From an uncultured Prevotella sp. (lineage in GTDB: Bacteria; Bacteroidota; Bacteroidia; Bacteroidales; Bacteroidaceae), in contig CAJLYG010000005.1 of assembly GCA_905210845.1 (NCBI GenBank), positions 1 through 42,412 on the forward strand: a stretch of DNA of 42,412 nucleotides. Reading direction: 5' to 3'. A program made the translations under genes and the position numbers. The notes under the pieces were generated by a model that worked only from the letters and a program-made list of their open reading frames with translations, was not told the origin of the DNA and did not search any database. Shown in pieces: positions 37,943 through 42,412 of this stretch (the first letter of the stretch is position 1; each line of letters starts with the position of its first letter).

Positions 37943-38110
37943 TTCATGAGGTGTCGTCATTGATCCCAGCACGGTGAGCTGTTGCTCTAATGAAGTCTTT
38001 TTGCATGGTGGCTTGCTATTCTCTGGGCGTGTTCTTGCCATGGATGGTGGACATGATTCCGTGGGTTTGTTCACGACTTCTCAAGGTATGCCTCCTTCAA
38101 TATGAGTGCG

Positions 38111-39040
38111 TCAAGGTTGATTATTGTGGTCAAGAAACCTTAGTTCTGCCTCTAACATTTCCATCATTGGCATGGGGGCTCCTGCGTAGCGTGCTTCCTC
38201 GATAGGACGTGAATAGAGATAGTCTATTTCCATGGGACGATGAAAGTCGTAGTCGAGTTTCATGCTGGGGGAATAAGGCTTCATCTTGCGCGTCATGTCG
38301 AGCATGGCATCGGCATAATCCTTGGTGATATTCTTCACGCCCACGGCTTGTGCTGCTTGGATAATCTCAAGCATCTGGTAGCGTAGAAGTCGTTCCGTGT
38401 CAGGATCGTTCATCAGCTGATCTGTCTGTGCGTTAAGGACCACGCTCATACCGTTGAAGGTCATGTTCCACACGGCTTTCTTCCATCGCGCCTCACGATA
38501 TTCCACCTCGTCAGCCTTGATGCCCGCATCCATGAAGTCACTGACCACAGCCTTGACTCGGTTGGTGTCAGGACAGGAATAGTTGCCGAGGCTGATGCGT
38601 CCGTAACATTGGTGGTTCACACGTCCGGGCTCCGTCTTTGCTGAGCAAATGTAGGCCAGTCCGGCTGCAAGATGCACTCCAGGAAACATCTCTTGTACAT
38701 CTTTCTCTACACCAATACCATTTTGGATGAGAACGACAAGGGTGTCAGCCTTCAATATCGGTGGTAACATCTGTCGTAGCAGATGGTTATTGACTGACTT
38801 GAGCGAAACCAGTACCACATCACACTGAGGCATGTCGGTGGTACTATGATATGCATTGACAGCATCTAAGTGAAACGAACCATCGCAGGAGTCGATCTGT
38901 AAGCCGTGCTCCATTACATAGTCGTAGTCGTTGTGGAAGAGGAAGTGTACCTCCTTGCCACTGTGGGCAAGTTTTCCACCATAGTAGCCACCAATGGCAC
39001 CGGTTCCTATTACGTCATATATTAGTTTGGGTTGGTTCAT
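38111..39040 (-). CDS. 2-dehydropantoate 2-reductase family protein (ketopantoate reductase-like)
   Basis: NADP-dependent reductase of the ApbA/PanE family, in which true members make pantoate for coenzyme A. The ATG at 39040 (MNQPKLIYDV) gives 309 residues. The nucleotide-binding GTGAIG is at about 12-17, followed by GGYYGGKLAHSG. LVSLKSVNNHLL and VVLIQNGIGVEKDV are family motifs. The catalytic Lys is probably Lys188 in RWKKAVWNMTFNGMSV, with the Lys-x-x-x-Asn spacing of PanE. The C-terminal helical domain is present (KMKPYSPSMKLDYDFHRPME-IDYL). It stands alone with no pantothenate genes beside it. A paralog with another 2-keto acid substrate cannot be excluded. Confidence 0.88.
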   Translation of the reverse strand: MNQPKLIYDVIGTGAIGGYYGGKLAHSGKEVHFLFHNDYDYVMEHGLQIDSCDGSFHLDAVNAYHSTTDMPQCDVVLVSLKSVNNHLLRQMLPPILKADTLVVLIQNGIGVEKDVQEMFPGVHLAAGLAYICSAKTEPGRVNHQCYGRISLGNYSCPDTNRVKAVVSDFMDAGIKADEVEYREARWKKAVWNMTFNGMSVVLNAQTDQLMNDPDTERLLRYQMLEIIQAAQAVGVKNITKDYADAMLDMTRKMKPYSPSMKLDYDFHRPMEIDYLYSRPIEEARYAGAPMPMMEMLEAELRFLDHNNQP

Positions 39041-39098
39041 AAGCAATATTTTATAGGATCTATATAACCCATCTCTTAGAGGGTTTGTACTGTCTCTG

Positions 39099-39106
39099 CA
39101 AATTTA
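39099..39106 (-). promoter_or_regulatory. Possible -7 element of the ketopantoate reductase gene
   Basis: On the minus strand, TAAATTTG fits TAnnTTTG, 58 bases before the ATG. No clear -33 TTG is seen at the right distance. Confidence 0.4.
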
Positions 39107-39278
39107 TCGGAAATTCTTGATATAGTACGCAGTCTTTCTGCAGCTTTAATATTTTTTATAGCGGTGCGTTCTGTTAAAAGGTAGAAATCTATGGTTTTGA
39201 TTGTTTAACATAAAGCTCTAAAGCAGCCAAAGGAGAATAAGAGAGGTTGGAACGTAAACAGTTGGGAATGAGCAGATT

Positions 39279-39404
39279 TGCACAAAGTTGCCAAATCGGC
39301 ATAAAGCAAGCGAGTGAGGAATATTGAAGTAGTTCAGTTACTAAATCGTGAGCCACAGTTACCTATGCAAAGCAGGTAACAATGCGGAAAGGCAACTTTG
39401 TGCA
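39279..39404. repeat. Perfect 14-base inverted repeat upstream of the recombinases
   Basis: TGCACAAAGTTGCC (39279-39292) and its exact reverse complement GGCAACTTTGTGCA (39391-39404) enclose 98 bases without a gene. A second dyad, GTTACCT (39358-39364) and AGGTAAC (39374-39380), lies inside. Recombinase arm or core sites, or the ends of a small invertible segment, are possible. The rest of the gap 39107-39278 shows no gene. Confidence 0.75.
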
Positions 39405-39450
39405 TCAACGGATTTTATTGCGCTGATTCTCAATGTTTTGCGTATCAAGG

Positions 39451-39496
39451 AACGCTTACAAAATGATTATATTTGCACACTCAAAATGTAAGCGTT
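39451..39496. promoter_or_regulatory. 10-base inverted repeat flanking the recombinase promoter
   Basis: AACGCTTACA (39451-39460) and its exact reverse complement TGTAAGCGTT (39487-39496) lie 26 bases apart. The -7-like TATATTTG (39468-39475) is between them, and the second arm touches the start codon at 39497. This placement suits an operator or recombinase-binding site controlling the promoter. Confidence 0.7.
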
Positions 39497-40729
39497 ATGA
39501 AAATCGAAAAATTCAAGGTGTTGCTCTACCTAAAAAAGAGCGGAATGGACAAGAATGGAAAAGCTCCCATCATGGGACGCATCACGGTGAACAGGACTAT
39601 GGCGCAGTTCTCCTGCAAGTTGTCTTGCACTCCATCGCTTTGGAATCCTCGTGCCAGCCGATTGGAGGGCAAGAGCAAGGAAGCCGTGGAGACCAACAAG
39701 GACATCGGGCAGTTGTTGCTTTCCATCCAAAAGGCTTTCGATGTGCTTGTGGAAAAGAGAACGGACTTCGAGGCTAAGGATGTCAAGGAGGCCTTGCAGG
39801 GCAGCGTCAAGACACAGACCACCCTTCTCTCCTTCGTGGACGAGCATATCAGTGAACTCAGCAGCCATGAGGGCATTGATATGTCGAAGAGCAGTGTCTG
39901 GACTTACAGAAAGATTCGCAAGAATCTCGCTGAGTTCATCGGGGAGAAGTATAGGTTGACTGATTTGGCTTTCGGACAGCTGACCGAGCCTTTCATCAGT
40001 GACTTTCACCATTACTTGCTTGACGAGAAAGGCTTTTCATCAGGAACCATCACCATCTATGTGTCGCTCTTCAAGAAGATGTGCCGCATCGCCTTTGAGC
40101 GAGGTTTGTGCAAGAACCTGCTGTTCGCCCATTATCGGGTTGGCACTCCAAAGGTTACGACACCCAAGGCTCTCAGCATGTCTGATTTCATAAAAATTCG
40201 TGATGTGGAACTGCCCGAAGACAAGCCGAGACTATCCGTTAGCCGTGACCTGTTTCTTTTCGCCTGCTATGCAGGAACAGCCTTCATAGACACCGTTTCC
40301 ATCACGAAAGCCAATGTCAAGGTGTTGGAGGATGGTGACAAATGGCTCATCTATAACCGCAAGAAGACCGGAACACTTGCCAGGGTGAAACTCCTGCCCG
40401 AGGCGTTGGAGCTGATGGCGAAATACGAGGACGGGGCAAGAGATACCCTTTTCCCATTGCTGAGCACGAATCGTGTTCGTATCGATCTCATCACCATCTG
40501 CAAGTTGGCGGAAACGAGCAAGACCTATTCCTACCATTCGGGACGACACTCGTTCGCCAGCCTCATTACGCTGGAGGCAGGTGTGCCGATGGAGACCATC
40601 TGCAAGATGCTCGGTCACAAGGATGTGAAGATGACGCAGCGGTATGCGAGAGTGACCCAAAAGAAGCTGTTTGAGGACATGGACAAGTTCATCGCTGCAA
40701 CCGAGAAGGACTTTATTCTCGCATTATGA
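39497..40729 (+). CDS. Tyrosine recombinase/integrase 1
   Basis: Site-specific recombinase of the Bacteroidota conjugative-element type, 410 residues from the ATG at 39497. The N-terminal arm-binding domain (KVLLYLKKSGMDKNGKAPIM) is followed by a SAM-like core-binding domain (SVWTYRKIRKNLAEFIGEKY). The catalytic domain has Lys290 (NRKKTGT), the H-S-G-R box at 347-350, His374 (LGHKDV) and the nucleophile Tyr383 (TQRYARVT). The first catalytic Arg is absent: CYAGTAFIDTVSIT stands where many integrases have TGLR. This is also seen in IntDOT-like enzymes. It lies 64 bases before a second recombinase gene on the same strand. It probably moves the element that begins nearby. Confidence 0.93.
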   Translation: MKIEKFKVLLYLKKSGMDKNGKAPIMGRITVNRTMAQFSCKLSCTPSLWNPRASRLEGKSKEAVETNKDIGQLLLSIQKAFDVLVEKRTDFEAKDVKEALQGSVKTQTTLLSFVDEHISELSSHEGIDMSKSSVWTYRKIRKNLAEFIGEKYRLTDLAFGQLTEPFISDFHHYLLDEKGFSSGTITIYVSLFKKMCRIAFERGLCKNLLFAHYRVGTPKVTTPKALSMSDFIKIRDVELPEDKPRLSVSRDLFLFACYAGTAFIDTVSITKANVKVLEDGDKWLIYNRKKTGTLARVKLLPEALELMAKYEDGARDTLFPLLSTNRVRIDLITICKLAETSKTYSYHSGRHSFASLITLEAGVPMETICKMLGHKDVKMTQRYARVTQKKLFEDMDKFIAATEKDFILAL

Positions 40730-40793
40730 ACAAGGCTTTCAACTTTTCTTTTTACAGTTTCAACTACATTATTATATTATAAGGACAACAACT

Positions 40794-42005
40794 ATGAGCA
40801 GAAGTACATTTTCAATTTTGCCTTACATCAACAGACAGAAGGTGAAGGCAGACGGAACAGCCAACATACTTTGCCGCATCACCGTTGACGGCAAAAGTGC
40901 AGCCATTTCCACAGGCATATCCTGTACCCCACAGGAGTGGAACGCCAAGAAGGGAGAGGTACGGAACGCAAGGGACAACGGACGATTGGCAAGTTTCCTT
41001 GCTGAGGTCAAGGATAAATACAACTCACTTCTTACCACCAACGGCATCATCACCGTGGATATGCTGAAGGCTGTGTTGAAGGACAAGGACACGACAGGAA
41101 GGTTCTTGCTGAGCTTTGGTGATACCATCGTGGAATGGTATCGAACCTCAAAAGCCAGACAAACCTTTCTGCACAAGCGGACATGGCAGAAGAACCTGAG
41201 AGCCTTTGTCCATTCGTTGGATAAGGACGACATCGCCTTTGAGGACATAGACGAGAATTTCGGGGAGGAATACAAGCTATTCCTGAAACGAGACCAGGGA
41301 CGCATCGACAGCTACGTGAACCATTGCCTTCTCTGGCTGAACATGTTGATGTACAAGGCAGTGGACAGGAGCATTATCCGCTTCAATCCCATAGCCAGGA
41401 TAGGGTATGAGAAGAAGGCAGCCCCGAAGATGACCCATATCAGCAAGGCAGACTTCATCAAGATGCTCTCTACCCCGATGGCTGACGAGCGAACGGAGCT
41501 TGCACGCAGATGTTTCATTTTTGCCTCGCTCACCTCCTTATCCTATATAGATGTAAAGAAACTGTACCCTCACCATATCAGTGAGAACTCCGATGGTAGG
41601 AAGTTCATCCGCAAGGAAAGAGAGAAGACAGGCGTGGAGTTCTTCGTGCCACTCCATCCGATAGCCGAGAAGATTCTTTCGCTCTACAATACCACGGACG
41701 ACAGCAAGCCTGTTTTTCCACTGGGTGAGAAGAAAGACATCTATCTTGATGTGCATACCCTTGGAATGGTGCTTGGCATAAGTAATAAGTTGGGATTCCA
41801 CGCCAGCCGCCATACATTCGGAGTCTTGATGCTCAACGAGGACATTCCCATCGGCAGCATAGCCAAGATGATGGGACACGCAGACATTACAAGCACACAG
41901 GTCTATGCGCAGGTGACGGAGCAGAAGATTTCAAATGACATGGATAAGCTTATTGCCAAGCGAGAAAGGAACAGATTATCGAACGAAAAAACTATTGGAA
42001 AATGA
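40794..42005 (+). CDS. Tyrosine recombinase/integrase 2
   Basis: Second site-specific recombinase, 403 residues. I chose the ATG at 40794 because AAGGACAACAACT precedes it and the sequence matches the family start (MSRSTFSILPYINRQKVKAD). The N-terminal Arm DNA-binding domain has CRITVDGKSAAISTGI and PQEWNAKKG. The catalytic domain has Lys in EREKTGVEF, H-A-S-R at 336-339, His362 (MGHADI) and Tyr371 (TQVYAQVT). The first Arg is again replaced (SLTSLSYIDVKKL). It is clearly different in sequence from integrase 1, so it is not a recent duplication. Its stop overlaps the next gene's start by four bases (ATGA), which suggests coupled translation. Confidence 0.93.
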   Translation: MSRSTFSILPYINRQKVKADGTANILCRITVDGKSAAISTGISCTPQEWNAKKGEVRNARDNGRLASFLAEVKDKYNSLLTTNGIITVDMLKAVLKDKDTTGRFLLSFGDTIVEWYRTSKARQTFLHKRTWQKNLRAFVHSLDKDDIAFEDIDENFGEEYKLFLKRDQGRIDSYVNHCLLWLNMLMYKAVDRSIIRFNPIARIGYEKKAAPKMTHISKADFIKMLSTPMADERTELARRCFIFASLTSLSYIDVKKLYPHHISENSDGRKFIRKEREKTGVEFFVPLHPIAEKILSLYNTTDDSKPVFPLGEKKDIYLDVHTLGMVLGISNKLGFHASRHTFGVLMLNEDIPIGSIAKMMGHADITSTQVYAQVTEQKISNDMDKLIAKRERNRLSNEKTIGK

Positions 42006-42364
42006 ACAGAGGAGTTATAACTATCAGCGAGAGCGGAACGGTATCCATGCCGACCGATACTGTATGGATGACCATGCAGGAGATTGCCGACATGTATAAT
42101 GTGTTCGGCTGCTATGTGCGCAAGGCTGTCAAGGCTATATTCAAGGATGGCATTCTGAAAGAGCAGGGTGTGCGTCGTCATGTCAGGAAGAACGACCGCA
42201 TCAGCTATGATGTGTATAGCCTTGAACTCGTCATTGCGGTAGCCTTCCGTATTGACAGCATTGAGAGCAGAGCCTTTCGGGAGTTCATCATGCAGTCCGT
42301 CATCGGCAGACAGACAAGCCGTACGAAACTGGTCTGTATTTTTACAGAGAATGCAATGGCATAG
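42002..42364 (+). CDS. Small RhuM-like protein of the mobile element
   Basis: Protein of 120 residues of unknown function, starting at the ATGA overlap with integrase 2 and so part of the same operon. Residues 20-45 (TVWMTMQEIADMYNVFGCYV) look like a helix-turn-helix. The stretch YDVYSLELVIAVAFRIDSIE followed by FREFIMQSV recalls the RhuM/virulence-protein pattern in which a YxLdxIIxVGYRVxS motif occurs. Similar short proteins accompany integrases in Bacteroidota elements. It may regulate excision or transfer, but this is only suggested by position. Confidence 0.6.
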   Translation: MNRGVITISESGTVSMPTDTVWMTMQEIADMYNVFGCYVRKAVKAIFKDGILKEQGVRRHVRKNDRISYDVYSLELVIAVAFRIDSIESRAFREFIMQSVIGRQTSRTKLVCIFTENAMA

Positions 42365-42387
42365 ACCTGCCATAAAGCAACGTTCCT

Positions 42388-42406
42388 TGGAGGCTTTGCG
42401 CCTCCA
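42388..42406. terminator. Possible hairpin terminator after the recombinase operon
   Basis: A 7-base stem, TGGAGGC (42388-42394) pairing with GCCTCCA (42400-42406), has the loop TTTGC. It lies 24 bases after the RhuM-like stop. No T run follows before the window ends, so the call is weak. Confidence 0.4.
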
Positions 42407-42412
42407 GTGCAG

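Noticed and set aside
39461..39486. Classical invertible promoter between the 10-base repeats
   Set aside because: The 26-base spacing is far shorter than known Bacteroides invertible promoters; an operator or binding site fits better.
39530..40012. Long minus-strand open frame inside integrase 1
   Set aside because: It is antisense to conserved recombinase coding sequence, with no promoter or recognisable motif.
1..42412. CRISPR arrays, tRNA or rRNA genes, intact insertion sequences
   Set aside because: No regularly spaced direct repeats, cloverleaf-type sequences, rRNA stretches or transposase genes were recognised by eye.

Overview
The window comes from a member of the Bacteroidota, order Bacteroidales, most likely a Prevotella/Segatella-type gut or oral organism. 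The evidence is three SusC/SusD pairs, an ECF-sigma/FecR pair, a serine-type sulfatase, promoters of the Bacteroidetes form (TAnnTTTG about 20 bases after a TTG) and IntDOT-like tyrosine recombinases. The genus is inferred from general sequence feel and not proven. No tRNA, rRNA, CRISPR array or intact insertion sequence was seen.

Layout. (1) 2-7809, plus strand: the 3' part of a SusC gene, a SusD gene, a GH29 alpha-L-fucosidase and a serine-type sulfatase. Then comes the C-terminal remnant of a further secreted, probably glycan-acting protein. This is a polysaccharide utilisation locus (PUL) aimed at a fucosylated, probably sulfated glycan. (2) 7949-14581, minus strand: an ECF sigma factor, a FecR anti-sigma factor, a SusC with an N-terminal STN signalling domain, and a SusD. 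This is a trans-envelope-regulated uptake pair with no enzyme beside it. (3) 14768-19186, minus strand: a compact operon of a secreted CbiK-type chelatase, a TonB-dependent receptor with haem-receptor-like motifs, and a PepSY membrane protein. It is likely to take up haem or another metal tetrapyrrole. (4) 19367-20617: a DctA/GltP-fold symporter. (5) 20728-23520, minus: a secreted GH2 enzyme. (6) 23927-36263, plus: three tandem paralogous GH95-like proteins followed by SusC and SusD, ending in a strong terminator. (7) 36512-39040: a 51-residue coiled-coil gene with a DUF5053 gene, a LysE-type gene fragment, a DUF1304 membrane protein, and a ketopantoate reductase. (8) 39279-42412: a region rich in inverted repeats, then two tyrosine recombinases and a small RhuM-like protein. 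This is probably one end of an integrated mobile element.

How it fits together. Regions 1, 5 and 6 look like a fucose/galactose-containing host- or plant-glycan programme: outer-membrane binding and import (SusC/D), removal of sulfate and fucose, and GH2 trimming. The most unusual parts are listed here. The three adjacent GH95-like proteins share changed catalytic motifs (D-x-N where GH95 has N-x-N, and L-E-G-N-F where GH95 has D-G-N-F-G). The first of the three has its signal peptide out of frame at a run of seven G. The chelatase/receptor/PepSY operon may extract metal from, or capture, tetrapyrroles in the periplasm. Perfect inverted repeats of 14 and 10 bases lie in front of the recombinase pair, the second flanking its promoter.
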